64,000 nt of DNA from Verrucomicrobium spinosum DSM 4136 = JCM 18804 (GTDB lineage: Bacteria > Verrucomicrobiota > Verrucomicrobiia > Verrucomicrobiales > Verrucomicrobiaceae), in assembly GCF_000172155.1 (NCBI RefSeq), contig NZ_ABIZ01000001.1:4063105-4127104 (forward strand), in the 5' to 3' direction. The position numbers were made by a program, and so were the translations under genes. Shown piece by piece: positions 1 to 7,818 of the stretch. Position 1 is the stretch's first letter; each line of letters begins with the position of its first letter. The notes under the pieces are model-generated. The model made no database searches. It had not been told where the DNA came from and saw nothing but the letters and a program-made list of their open reading frames with translations.

Positions 1-154
1 TGTCACACTCCTGCCAGAGCAGCACATCTGAGGTCTCAAAACTCGTCCGCCCATCCGCAGAATAGAAGGTAAGCTCACCCCGGGTGTTTGTACCCTTGCG
101 ACCCTTGAATATCACAGGACCCTTCGAATTGGTGACAACCAGTATGACCTTCAT
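1..154 (-). CDS. Small beta-rich protein, family member 1 (3' end outside window)
   Basis: The reading frame opens at an ATG at 154 on the minus strand and runs out of the window, giving 51 residues. It begins MKVILVVTNSKG and contains GELTFYSADGR followed by F and DVLLW. The same spacing of a hydrophobic VV start, GEL-x-FY, DGR, F and DVL occurs in the 65-residue proteins at 2571-2768 and 4980-5177, so these appear homologous. No strong Shine-Dalgarno is visible. I do not recognise the family or its function. The pattern suggests short alternating beta strands and no signal peptide. It is too short at the window edge to judge full length. Confidence 0.55.
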   Translation of the reverse strand, partial: MKVILVVTNSKGPVIFKGRKGTNTRGELTFYSADGRTSFETSDVLLWQECD

Positions 155-293
155 GACAGGTGGAGCCCGTAGCATAAATCATAATTGGTTGCACGTGAAA
201 ATTAAATACAACCGAATTACCGCCCTTCAAGTCTGCCACGAGGCCGCATGGGCGGAGTCGGTACGAATGCCAATCTCCGCTACGGAGGCCTGT

Positions 294-536
294 TCACTCT
301 GGGGGCTTTGGCTCTGCATAACCGGGGAGGGGCCGCAGCTTGCTCCAAGTCGGGCCCATTCCACCCAAGGGGGGTTTGGTCAGATCCGTGTCCCAGCACA
401 ACACCTCCGTCTTGGCGAAGCTCTTCAGGATCGTGTCATTCTCCTTGAACAGGAGTTCCGGCCCGTGGGGATCCACGGTCTCAGCCGTAAATTCGTGATA
501 TCCACCGTCGAATGCCACCACCACAAAACGAGCCAT
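294..536 (-). CDS. Small beta-rich protein, divergent family member 2 (80 aa)
   Basis: An 80-residue frame begins MARFVVVAFDGG and ends in a proline-rich tail (EPKPPE). Its layout, VVV start, then PELLFKENDT, a Phe, and EVLCW, resembles the shorter proteins at 1-154 and 2571-2768, though with little identity. It is oriented like its neighbour at 1-154 and lies 139 bases upstream of it, so the two may be one transcript. No membrane segment or signal peptide is visible. The function is unknown. The plus-strand frame of 164 codons over the same region has no recognisable features and is taken to be a shadow. Confidence 0.5.
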   Translation of the reverse strand: MARFVVVAFDGGYHEFTAETVDPHGPELLFKENDTILKSFAKTEVLCWDTDLTKPPLGGMGPTWSKLRPLPGYAEPKPPE

Positions 537-662
537 GCTGGTAATTATTACTTATGGGGGATAATGGACAAGCTATGATGGAACACCTTAGGAATCAATA
601 AAGTTTGTGCTTAGCGATACCCACTCAACAAAGAGTAGTACTTAAGTGCTTCTTCAAGTTCG

Positions 663-1526
663 TCAACCGAGTTCGAAGGTAGTGACACCAAATATGCCCC
701 CAAGATCCACCAAAGGTGGATCTCCAGTGTACATCCGGGCCGTTTCGAAGGTCACCTGCATGCCTGCTTCCTCCGCCAGGGCGACGGCGGCCGGGTTCAC
801 CTCAGGCACATCCAGCATGACGGGCCCGGTTGAATTCCGCTGGCTGGCCAAACTCAGCAGGAGCAGTTTCGCGATCTCCCCACTGTCAGCGAAGAGGGGT
901 CCCACCTTGTGCCCCTCACGACATCGCCGAAGCACCCCCAAGCCGCGTAGGCCTTCGCGTCCCAGCGCTGTCAGCGCCACTGCGTCTGGTTGTCGAATCC
1001 ATGCGCGCAGGAACGCCTGACGCTCTGACGGGAAGAACCGGCGATCATAGGCCACCAGATCTGCGAAGGGCACGTCAGCCGCCGGCATCAGCCGGATGTC
1101 GTCGGGCAAGGTGCCCGGAGAGGGGAGGTCGGAGGCCGTATAGCGGACGTTTCGATAGGCCAGCTTGAATCCCGACTTGGCGTACGTATCCTGCATCGCC
1201 ACCACCCCATCCAGCCCGATGTTGGTTCCGCGCAATCGCTGCATGGCCTTTCGCCATAAGGCTCGGCCGATGCCGCAGCCGCGGTACTCCCGCTCCACAA
1301 TGTACAGGCCGATGAAACCGAAACCACCCGGGTAGGAGACAGCGGAGATGCACCCCACCGGCTCGCCTTCCAGCTCCGCCATGAGAAAGCCCTCGGGATC
1401 GGCAGCCAGGAAGGTTGCCGCATCCTGCAGACCAGGATTCCAGCCCTCGGCGGCGGCCAGTTGGATCGCGTACGGCACCTGAGACGGGCTCATGGTCACG
1501 ATGGCGACAGACTTGGTGTGCGACAT
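663..1526 (-). CDS. GNAT family N-acetyltransferase with YitH-type C-terminal domain
   Basis: The predicted protein is 287 residues, an acetyl-CoA-dependent acyltransferase of unknown substrate, probably cytosolic. The N-terminal half has GNAT features: EGEPVGCIS, GFGFIGLYIV and the acetyl-CoA loop REYRGCGIGRALW. The C-terminal half (about residues 130-287) matches the second domain seen in YitH/PA4866-like GNATs and ends in the typical FGVTTFELG. I chose the ATG at 1526 (MSHTKSV) because the longer frame to 1643 adds a low-complexity 39-residue lead without homology features. The next gene, at 1683, is divergent, so the region between 1527 and 1682 should hold both promoters. Confidence 0.85.
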   Translation of the reverse strand: MSHTKSVAIVTMSPSQVPYAIQLAAAEGWNPGLQDAATFLAADPEGFLMAELEGEPVGCISAVSYPGGFGFIGLYIVEREYRGCGIGRALWRKAMQRLRGTNIGLDGVVAMQDTYAKSGFKLAYRNVRYTASDLPSPGTLPDDIRLMPAADVPFADLVAYDRRFFPSERQAFLRAWIRQPDAVALTALGREGLRGLGVLRRCREGHKVGPLFADSGEIAKLLLLSLASQRNSTGPVMLDVPEVNPAAVALAEEAGMQVTFETARMYTGDPPLVDLGGIFGVTTFELG

Positions 1527-1682
1527 GGGGGAACGACAATGTTGGGCGTTCGCGGGAGGTTTCGCCGTACTGTATCCCAATGCTGCCCGTATCGCGAGCG
1601 GGAAAATGCCCAGCGTCTGCATCAGCACCGTCGCATCTGTCACACCATTTGACCATCACCGACTCCACTCCAGAGTGGCGGG

Positions 1683-2368
1683 GTGAGGAAACTCTTCTCG
1701 TGGATCGGCCTGATCATCTTCGGCCCCTTGTTGGTCATGCTGCTGTTCATGATGCCCCTGGACTTCGTCGTCTCCAGCTGGCATCTCTACCGGGCGCGCG
1801 AGGGCCTCACCCACGGGAAGGTGGTCTCATCTGAGAAGGTCAGCCATCACGGCAACTCCCGCTCGGACATTCGCTACCGCTATGAGGTGCAGGGCCGCGT
1901 CTATGAATCGGATCGCGTCCGGGCCGGATGGTTCAGCCGTCACGGCTATGAATCAGGGGCAGGGGAGCTGGGCGGCGCGCTTCGTCCGGGGGATACGATC
2001 CCGATCTACTATGACTCGCACCATCCCGAGTTCGCCCTGGTGGAATACGGCTGGCCCAAGTGGAGCATCGCCTTCTCCCTGTGCGTCTGGGGCGTGCTCT
2101 GGAGGAACTACGTCCGGCCAGACTCACCTCAGCGCGTTCAAGGGAAGCTACAGTCCAGGGCTTGGGGAGACAACTTCTCGGCTATGGGGTTGGCACCGGA
2201 ATGACTGTCTTGGGATTCTGCCTGTTCGCCATTCGTCCTTCCACCGTGGAGTTACAGGATGTCCCCTGGCTGGTGATCTCGGGGTGCGCCATCAGTCTCT
2301 TCGCCATGGCATATGGCTGGTTTCGCTACCTGAGGCGTCAGAGCGTCATAGTCCGCCAAGCCCCGTAG
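1683..2368 (+). pseudogene. DUF3592-like membrane protein, copy A, frameshifted
   Basis: The first frame (1683-2204) starts with a hydrophobic segment (residues 5-33), then a beta-rich soluble part containing RYRYEVQGRVYESDRV and IPIYYDSHHPEFALVEYGW, typical of DUF3592 proteins, then a second hydrophobic stretch. At 2164-2167 copy A has four G where copy B (4572-4576) has five. The loss moves the frame, so the last 66 or so residues, with two further hydrophobic segments, lie in the +2 frame up to a stop at 2366-2368. Copy B is contiguous across this point, which supports a true 1-bp deletion or a sequencing error here. The natural protein would be about 228 residues with 3-4 membrane segments. 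Confidence 0.8.
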
Positions 2369-2570
2369 TATATTGAGGTGAAGTTCCAGGGCGGGACCAT
2401 CAAGCTGACCTTAAGCGTCAGGCATGTCGAAGAGCCGTCTGACCCTGCTCGCGGGTACATCGGGGGCCTTCAGGATGAACGAATCCAACTCTCCATTCGA
2501 TTCACGGCAGAAGTGCCCCCTTCGCAAGAGAGTTTGAAGTTCCCGATGCCGGGCACCCGCTGGTTTAGCG

Positions 2571-2768
2571 TCATCCACCCAGCGCCTCAGCCTGCTCGAT
2601 GGCTTCTTCTTCTGTCTCAAAGCCTTCGTACACCAATACATCACGCACGGGAAACGCTTTCCGCCCATCTTCGCAGTAGAACACAAGCTCCCCGATTGTT
2701 TGGACAAACTTGAGCGCCTTCAGAACCTCAACACCGCGTGTGTTACTTGCAACCACAAAAAATTTCAT
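2571..2768 (-). CDS. Small beta-rich protein, family member 3, copy A (65 aa)
   Basis: A 65-residue frame begins MKFFVVASNTRG and carries GELVFYCEDGR, F and DVLVYEGF, then an acidic helix rich in E and A (TEEEAIEQAEALGG). It matches the fragment at 1-154 at GEL-FY-DGR-F-DVL. It is identical to the copy at 4980-5177. It starts 242 bases from the RAYT gene at 3011 and is transcribed away from it, with the REP-like hairpin between them. No signal peptide or membrane segment is seen. The function is unknown. The purely synonymous sharing with copy B reflects recent duplication, so it does not by itself prove coding, but the cross-family match to 1-154 does support it. Confidence 0.6.
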   Translation of the reverse strand: MKFFVVASNTRGVEVLKALKFVQTIGELVFYCEDGRKAFPVRDVLVYEGFETEEEAIEQAEALGG

Positions 2769-2883
2769 CTATGAGACCATGTACACCGGGAGTGGGTATT
2801 CAAGGTCCGACTTTTCATAAATTGCTCCAGAGAGCCACCGTTGTCAGCGGGCACTCAAAACCGGCCACTCTGAGGTTGAGTTA

Positions 2884-2916
2884 GCGCACCGGGCGGCGGC
2901 AGCCGCACAGGTGCGC
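2884..2916 (+). repeat. REP-like hairpin upstream of RAYT copy A
   Basis: GCGCACC (2884-2890) pairs with GGTGCGC (2910-2916), and inside it GCGGC pairs with GCCGC across a GGCA loop, giving a long GC-rich stem. In unit B (5293-5325) the same hairpin is further flanked by GTTGAGTT and AACTCAAC arms. In unit A the right outer arm is missing and an 18-bp tandem repeat containing GATCACGACAAG (2920-2955) follows directly. Such hairpins next to RAYT genes are the usual substrates of these enzymes. Confidence 0.75.
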
Positions 2917-3010
2917 GATGCCGATCACGACAAGACTGCCGATCACGACAAGACAGGCTATTACAAGAAAAGACAGTTGACTGCCCACTATTTTAGGTCG
3001 ATGGGCCGCC

Positions 3011-4066
3011 ATGGCCTCGCCTCGATACTTTGCCGATCCGCTGGTTCCGGTTGCCTACTACCACTGCATCTCGAGAGTGGTGGAGAGGCGCTTGGCGTTT
3101 GGGCCGGAGGAGAAGGAGCAGTTTGTGCGGCTCATGCGCTCGTATGAAGGCTTTTGCCAGGTGCGGGTGCTCTCTTACTGCGTGATGTCCAACCACTTCC
3201 ACATCATGGTGGAAGTCAGGAAGCGGCCTGAAGGGGAGGTGTATTCGGACGCTTGGCTGCTCAAGCAGGCGGCGTTGATCTACTCCAAGCCAGCAGTGCG
3301 AATGCTCAAGGAAGCGCTGGAAACCTTTCGCAGCCAGGGGCATGACGCGGCGGCCGAGGAACTCAAAGAGAAATACCTGGGCCGGATGTGGGATGTGAGC
3401 CAGTTCATGAAGGAACTCAAGCAACGCTTCAGTTTGTGGTTCAACAAGAGGGAGAACCGCAAGGGGACTCTCTGGGAGGAGCGGTTCACCAGTGTGTTGC
3501 TGGAAGGTGAGTTGGCGACACTCTCGGTGATGAGTGCCTACATCGATCTTAATCCGGTGAGGGCGGGGCTGGTGGAGGATCCCAAAGACTACCGCTGGTG
3601 CAGCTATGCGGAGGCGGTGGCGGGTGGACGCAAGGCGTTGTCAGCCGTGTACACGATCACGAACGAGCATCGAGCGCATGAGCGGAACCAGCAGGGGGGC
3701 TCGCAGCGGATTCCCGGTGCGGCCAAGATCCTTTCCGGCTACCGGGTATGGCTCTTTGGCCAGGGGGAGGAGGTTCGAGACGGTCACGGTTCGGATAGCC
3801 AGGTGCTGCGCAAGGGAATGAAACGCGAGACGGTAGAGCAGGTGCGCGCCGAAGATGGCAAGCTAACGCTGGTGGAGACGCTACGGCACCGGGTGACTTA
3901 TTTCACGATGGGTGTGGCCTTGGGAAGCCGGGGTTTTGTAGATGCGTTCTTTGAGGCGCGGAGGGAACAGTTTGATGCCCGCCGCAAACGAGGTGCCCGG
4001 CCCATGAGGGGCGGAAGTTTCGCGGGGATGTTCGCCTTTCGAGCGCCGAGAGTCGGCGTGGTCTGA
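3011..4066 (+). CDS. REP-associated tyrosine transposase (RAYT), copy A
   Basis: This 351-residue protein belongs to the IS200-like Y1 transposase superfamily, REP-associated branch, which nicks single-stranded DNA at REP hairpins. The HUH metal site is H62-F-H64 in CVMSNHFHIMVEV. Y177 in SAYIDLNPVRAG aligns with the catalytic Tyr of the E. coli RAYT (Y115, in its DYIYINP segment). Conserved FMKELKQRF and GTLWEERF segments are present, and a basic C-terminal extension follows residue 200. It looks intact. It lies downstream of a REP-like hairpin, and its twin at 5526-6581 differs at only three residues (E/G, V/L, I/V). No second open reading frame or cargo gene is evident. Confidence 0.9.
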   Translation: MASPRYFADPLVPVAYYHCISRVVERRLAFGPEEKEQFVRLMRSYEGFCQVRVLSYCVMSNHFHIMVEVRKRPEGEVYSDAWLLKQAALIYSKPAVRMLKEALETFRSQGHDAAAEELKEKYLGRMWDVSQFMKELKQRFSLWFNKRENRKGTLWEERFTSVLLEGELATLSVMSAYIDLNPVRAGLVEDPKDYRWCSYAEAVAGGRKALSAVYTITNEHRAHERNQQGGSQRIPGAAKILSGYRVWLFGQGEEVRDGHGSDSQVLRKGMKRETVEQVRAEDGKLTLVETLRHRVTYFTMGVALGSRGFVDAFFEARREQFDARRKRGARPMRGGSFAGMFAFRAPRVGVV

Positions 4067-4309
4067 GGACGACAGGGGCTACCGAAAGGGAAGGGAGTAA
4101 GCTTTCATAAAAATGGGACCCTGGGGGGTATTGGGCTCCAGGTGGCCTGTGGGTAGTGTCCGAAGACGAATCCTGGTTTGCTCTCCGGAACCCGGTGTGT
4201 AGGTCCGCTGACGGGCTGTGCATTGCGGAGAAGATCCCAGTCGCGCCTCAAATGATGGCATGAATTGCAATTTTCTTTCCTGGCCTTTGTATAGCCTGTC
4301 TCTTCGCAC
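4067..4309. other. Non-coding 3' flank of RAYT copy A
   Basis: This stretch is conserved after both RAYT copies (6582-6824 for copy B). It contains the short sequence GGGACCCTGGGGGG and ends in TGTCTCTTCGCACT at the duplication junction. No gene or convincing terminator is seen. Frames here on the minus strand are low-complexity shadows. Confidence 0.5.
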
Positions 4310-4777
4310 TATGAATCGGATCGCGTACGGGCCGGATGGTTCAGCCATCACGGCTATGAATCAGGGGCAGGGGAGCTGGGCGGCGCGCTTCGTCCGGGGG
4401 ATACGATCCCGATCTACTATGACTCGCACCATCCCGAGTTCGCCCTGGTGGAATACGGCTGGCCCAAGTGGAGCATCGCCTTCTCCCTGTGCGTCTGGGG
4501 CGTGCTCTGGAGGAACTACGTCCGGCCAGATTCACCTCAGCGCGTTCGAGGGAAGCTACAGTCCAGGGCTTGGGGGAGACAACTTCTCGGCTATGGGGTT
4601 GGCACCGGAATGACTGTCTTGGGATTCTGCCTGTTCGCCATTCGTCCTTCCACCGTGGAGTTACAGGATGTCCCCTGGCTGGTGATCTCGGGGTGCGCCA
4701 TCAGTCTCTTCGCCATGGCATATGGCTGGTTTCGCTACCTGAGGCGTCAGAGCGTCATAGTCCGCCAAGCCCCGTAG
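4310..4777 (+). pseudogene. DUF3592-like membrane protein, copy B, 5' truncated
   Basis: The duplication boundary at 4310 removes the first 73 codons, including the N-terminal membrane segment. The remaining frame is open from about 4295 (just after a TAG) through YESDRVRAGWFS and IPIYYDSHHP to the stop at 4775-4777, and it keeps the C-terminal membrane segments in one frame. A GTG at 4448 could start a 109-residue remnant, but there is no ATG at the natural position. It shows what the unframeshifted end of the DUF3592 protein looks like and thereby exposes the frameshift in copy A. Confidence 0.75.
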
Positions 4778-4979
4778 TATATTGAGGTGAAGTTCCAGTG
4801 CGGGACCATCAAGCTGACCTTAAGCGTCAGGCATGTCGAAGAGCCGTCTGACCCTGCTCGCGGGTACATCGGGGGCCTTCAGGATGAACGAATCCAACTC
4901 TCCATTCGATTCACGGCAGAAGTGCCCCCTTCGCAAGAGAGTTTGAAGTTCCCGATGCCGGGCACCCGCTGGTTTAGCG

Positions 4980-5177
4980 TCATCCACCCAGCGCCTCAGC
5001 CTGCTCGATGGCTTCTTCTTCTGTCTCAAAGCCTTCGTACACCAATACATCACGCACGGGAAACGCTTTCCGCCCATCTTCGCAGTAGAACACAAGCTCC
5101 CCGATTGTTTGGACAAACTTGAGCGCCTTCAGAACCTCAACACCGCGTGTGTTACTTGCAACCACAAAAAATTTCAT
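4980..5177 (-). CDS. Small beta-rich protein, family member 3, copy B (65 aa)
   Basis: The product is identical to that of 2571-2768: MKFFVVASNTRG start, GELVFYCEDGR core and a short acidic C-terminal helix. It is divergent from the RAYT gene at 5526, with the REP-like element and the 86-bp tandem duplication between them. That arrangement is the same in both units, so small gene, hairpin and RAYT move or duplicate together. Function unknown. Confidence 0.6.
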   Translation of the reverse strand: MKFFVVASNTRGVEVLKALKFVQTIGELVFYCEDGRKAFPVRDVLVYEGFETEEEAIEQAEALGG

Positions 5178-5283
5178 CTATGAGACCATGTACACCGGGA
5201 GTGGGTATTCAAGGTCCGACTTTTCATAAATTGCTCCAGAGAGCCACCGTTGTCAGCGGGCACTTAAAACCGGCCACTCTGAG

Positions 5284-5341
5284 GTTGAGTTAGCGCACCG
5301 GGCGGCGGCAGCCGCACAGGTGCGCGATGAACCAACTCAAC
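5284..5341 (+). repeat. REP-like element with two nested stems, copy B
   Basis: GTTGAGTT (5284-5291) pairs with AACTCAAC (5334-5341), GCGCACC (5293-5299) with GGTGCGC (5319-5325), and GCGGC with GCCGC at the tip. The right arm carries an unpaired GATGAACC bulge. This is the most complete version of the element; unit A lost the right outer arm. Its position directly upstream of the RAYT gene fits a cognate REP. Confidence 0.7.
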
Positions 5342-5368
5342 GTGAGCCTGCCGATCACGACAAGATGC

Positions 5369-5540
5369 CGATCACGACAAGACAGGCTATTACAAGAAAA
5401 GACAGTTGACTGCCCGCTATTTTAGGTCGATGGGCCGCCATGGCCTCGCCTCGACGATCACGACAAGACAGGCTATTACAAGAAAAGACAGTTGACTGCC
5501 CACTATTTTAGGTCGATGGGCCGCCATGGCCTCGCCTCGA
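5369..5540 (+). repeat. 86-bp tandem duplication over the RAYT start codon region
   Basis: Bases 5369-5454 and 5455-5540 are near-identical (one base differs, GCCCGC against GCCCAC). The unit starts CGATCACGACAAGACAGG and ends in the first five RAYT codons (ATGGCCTCGCCTCGA). A second potential RAYT start with its leader is thus placed upstream, but its frame runs into the repeat. It is absent from unit A, so it arose after the large duplication or was lost from A. Confidence 0.85.
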
Positions 5541-6581
5541 TACTTTGCCGATCCGCTGGTTCCGGTTGCCTACTACCACTGCATCTCGAGAGTGGTGGAG
5601 AGGCGCTTGGCGTTTGGGCCGGAGGAGAAGGAGCAGTTTGTGCGGCTCATGCGCTCGTATGAAGGCTTTTGCCAGGTGCGGGTGCTCTCTTACTGCGTGA
5701 TGTCCAACCACTTCCACATCATGGTGGAAGTCAGGAAGCGGCCTGAAGGGGAGGTGTATTCGGACGCTTGGCTGCTCAAGCAGGCGGCGTTGATCTACTC
5801 CAAGCCAGCAGTGCGAATGCTCAAGGAAGCGCTGGAAACCTTTCGCAGCCAGGGGCATGACGCGGCGGCCGAGGAACTCAAAGAGAAATACCTGGGCCGG
5901 ATGTGGGATGTGAGCCAGTTCATGAAGGAGCTCAAGCAACGCTTCAGTTTGTGGTTTAACAAGAGGGAGAACCGCAAGGGGACTCTCTGGGAGGAGCGGT
6001 TCACCAGTGTGCTGCTGGAAGGTGAGTTGGCGACACTCTCGGTGATGAGTGCCTACATCGATCTTAATCCGGTGAGGGCGGGGCTGGTGGAGGATCCCAA
6101 AGACTACCGCTGGTGCAGCTATGCGGGGGCGGTGGCGGGTGGACGCAAGGCGTTGTCAGCCCTGTACACGATCACGAACGAGCATCGAGCGCATGAGCGG
6201 AACCAGCAGGGGGGCTCGCAGCGGATTCCCGGTGCGGCCAAGGTCCTTTCCGGCTACCGGGTATGGCTCTTTGGCCAGGGTGAAGAGGTTCGTGACGGTC
6301 ACGGTTCGGACAGCCAGGTGCTGCGCAAGGGAATGAAACGCGAGACGGTAGAGCAGGTGCGCGCCGAAGATGGCAAGCTAACGCTGGTGGAGACGCTACG
6401 GCACCGGGTGACTTATTTCACGATGGGTGTGGCCTTGGGAAGCCGGGGTTTTGTAGATGCGTTCTTTGAGGCGCGGAGGGAACAGTTTGATGCCCGCCGC
6501 AAACGAGGTGCCCGGCCCATGAGGGGCGGAAGTTTCGCGGGGATGTTCGCCTTTCGAGCGCCGAGAGTCGGCGTGGTCTGA
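5526..6581 (+). CDS. REP-associated tyrosine transposase (RAYT), copy B
   Basis: This 351-residue protein has the same architecture as the copy at 3011-4066: H62-F-H64 metal site, Y177 in SAYIDLNPVRAG, and a basic C-terminal third. It differs from copy A at three residues near positions 205-245, all conservative or in the variable part. Both catalytic elements are intact, so both copies could be active. It is preceded by the fuller REP-like element and the 86-bp duplication. There is no IS-type terminal inverted repeat around the gene itself. Confidence 0.9.
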   Translation: MASPRYFADPLVPVAYYHCISRVVERRLAFGPEEKEQFVRLMRSYEGFCQVRVLSYCVMSNHFHIMVEVRKRPEGEVYSDAWLLKQAALIYSKPAVRMLKEALETFRSQGHDAAAEELKEKYLGRMWDVSQFMKELKQRFSLWFNKRENRKGTLWEERFTSVLLEGELATLSVMSAYIDLNPVRAGLVEDPKDYRWCSYAGAVAGGRKALSALYTITNEHRAHERNQQGGSQRIPGAAKVLSGYRVWLFGQGEEVRDGHGSDSQVLRKGMKRETVEQVRAEDGKLTLVETLRHRVTYFTMGVALGSRGFVDAFFEARREQFDARRKRGARPMRGGSFAGMFAFRAPRVGVV

Positions 6582-6904
6582 GGACGACAGGGGCTACCGA
6601 AAGGGAAGGGAGTAAGCTTTCATAAAAATGGGACCCTGGGGGGTATTGGGCTCCAGGTGGCCTGTGGGCGTGACCCAAGACGAATCCTGATTTGCTCTCC
6701 GGAACCCGGTGTGTAGGTCCGCTGACGGGCTGTGCATTGCGGAGAAGATCCCAGGCGCGCCTCAAATGATGGCATGAATTGCAATTTCTTTCCTAGCTTT
6801 TTTGTATAGCCTGTCTCTTCGCACTTTGTCTCTTCGCACTTTGCGCTAACAGCACCGCAAGATTTGGGTAAACTCACTACAATTTCAATATTTTTACTAA
6901 GAAT
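6582..6904. other. Non-coding stretch after RAYT copy B
   Basis: About 240 bases repeat the flank found after RAYT copy A. The end holds a perfect 15-bp tandem, TGTCTCTTCGCACTT, at 6812-6826 and 6827-6841, which marks the right boundary of the duplication. From about 6850 the base composition becomes more AT-rich towards the next gene. No gene is seen. Confidence 0.5.
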
Positions 6905-7798
6905 TTAATAAGCGTATTGAACACTCTGGATGAGGCACTCGGATGAGTCGGGTCCACGGTCTGAGACCGGCACCGTCAACGTAACAACTCCGGAGACAGC
7001 TGGCTTCTTGATTGCCGACAGAATGCCGACCAATGACTGGTCCCATAATGTAAGTTCACTCACGAGAGCAACCATCGCCTCATGGATAGCCTTGTCTGGC
7101 ACGAAATTTTGATTTGTTTGAGTGTACGGTGTCCCAAAGGCTCCTACCGAGTCCATGAAGCCAAATCCTTGCTTCGACTCGAAAGCGACCAGCTTACCGC
7201 GATGGACGATTTTGGAGCGCGCGTCCATGAGCGTTTTGTACCAAGGCTTACCGCTAAGTTCAATACACTGCTGAAGCAGTTGGAGAACTTCAGCTTGTGA
7301 GCTATTGCCTAGGTAGAACTCTTTTGAACCCTTGCTCTTCAGCGCTGCCAAGTCAGCGTGATGACTCATCGAATTCACCGGCACTTTATTAAGCGCAATG
7401 GCAGCGAGAATGCAGGCCAGGACATCAATTGCTGCCACGGCAGCTGCGAAACAAGAAAATCCAAGACTCGGCATCGTACGGGGGGTGTGCGATCCGGGAA
7501 TCACCATTCGCTCGTAAGCACTGGCGCTGACACTCAGAAGTGTCGCAAAGGAAGCGCACTGGTGGGTGATGAAATCAGCCTGCTTACGGTCTGTAAACAC
7601 ACTCCCACTGTCGAGTCCGAAAGCGAGCAGGGATGACGCGTAATAAAATGATGGCTGAGTCTCGATGGGAACCGTCCACTCCACACCATTTTCCACAACT
7701 TTTGCTCGTTCCCCAGAATCCAAAATCCTCATCCAGATATCGGGAGCCAAAAGCCGAAGTGAATGTGGGGAATAGGGATAAGGGAACTTTGTATTCAT
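6905..7798 (-). CDS. Hypothetical protein with HEPN-like Rx4H motif (297 aa)
   Basis: I do not recognise the family with certainty. Near residue 194 the sequence MDARSKIVHRGKL contains R-x4-H followed by R-G, which fits the RX4-6H signature of HEPN domains, found in RNA-cleaving or RNA-binding toxins and defence proteins. The preceding helices (QAEVLQLLQQCIELS and KPWYKTL) fit the helical bundle. A hydrophobic segment near residues 112-138 could be a buried helix or a membrane segment. Base composition is less GC-rich than that of its neighbours, which suggests transfer. No obvious MNT antitoxin lies next to it. A terminator-like hairpin with seven Ts sits about 20 bases upstream of the start. 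Confidence 0.6.
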   Translation of the reverse strand: MNTKFPYPYSPHSLRLLAPDIWMRILDSGERAKVVENGVEWTVPIETQPSFYYASSLLAFGLDSGSVFTDRKQADFITHQCASFATLLSVSASAYERMVIPGSHTPRTMPSLGFSCFAAAVAAIDVLACILAAIALNKVPVNSMSHHADLAALKSKGSKEFYLGNSSQAEVLQLLQQCIELSGKPWYKTLMDARSKIVHRGKLVAFESKQGFGFMDSVGAFGTPYTQTNQNFVPDKAIHEAMVALVSELTLWDQSLVGILSAIKKPAVSGVVTLTVPVSDRGPDSSECLIQSVQYAY

Positions 7799-7818
7799 GG
7801 GCCAAGTTCATCCACAAT

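Larger units (their letters stand above)
1902..4310 (+). repeat. Segmental tandem duplication, unit A (about 2.41 kb)
   Basis: The sequence from 1902 (inside the DUF3592 gene) to 4310 is repeated almost exactly from 4311 to about 6825. Each unit holds the 3' part of the DUF3592 gene, the 65-residue minus-strand gene, a REP-like hairpin and a complete RAYT gene. The left edge cuts the DUF3592 coding sequence and the right edge is TGTCTCTTCGCACT. The junction shows only a two-base overlap (CT), as expected for illegitimate rather than homologous recombination. Differences from unit B are few: scattered substitutions, the G-run change at 2164 and indels around 2917-2940. Confidence 0.9.
4311..6825 (+). 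repeat. Segmental tandem duplication, unit B (about 2.51 kb)
   Basis: This is the second copy of the segment at 1902-4310. It is longer because it has an extra G at 4572-4576, a complete right arm of the REP-like element near 5326-5350, and an 86-bp local tandem duplication at 5369-5540. Its right edge is followed by a second copy of the 15-bp word TGTCTCTTCGCACTT (6812-6826 and 6827-6841). Unit B therefore probably carries the fuller version of the REP region and unit A the deleted one. Confidence 0.88.

Noticed and set aside
605-700. Short minus-strand open stretch ending VDELEEALKYYSLLSGYR past the GNAT gene
   Set aside because: It overlaps the natural FGVTTFELG end of the acetyltransferase in another frame and has no start codon of its own.
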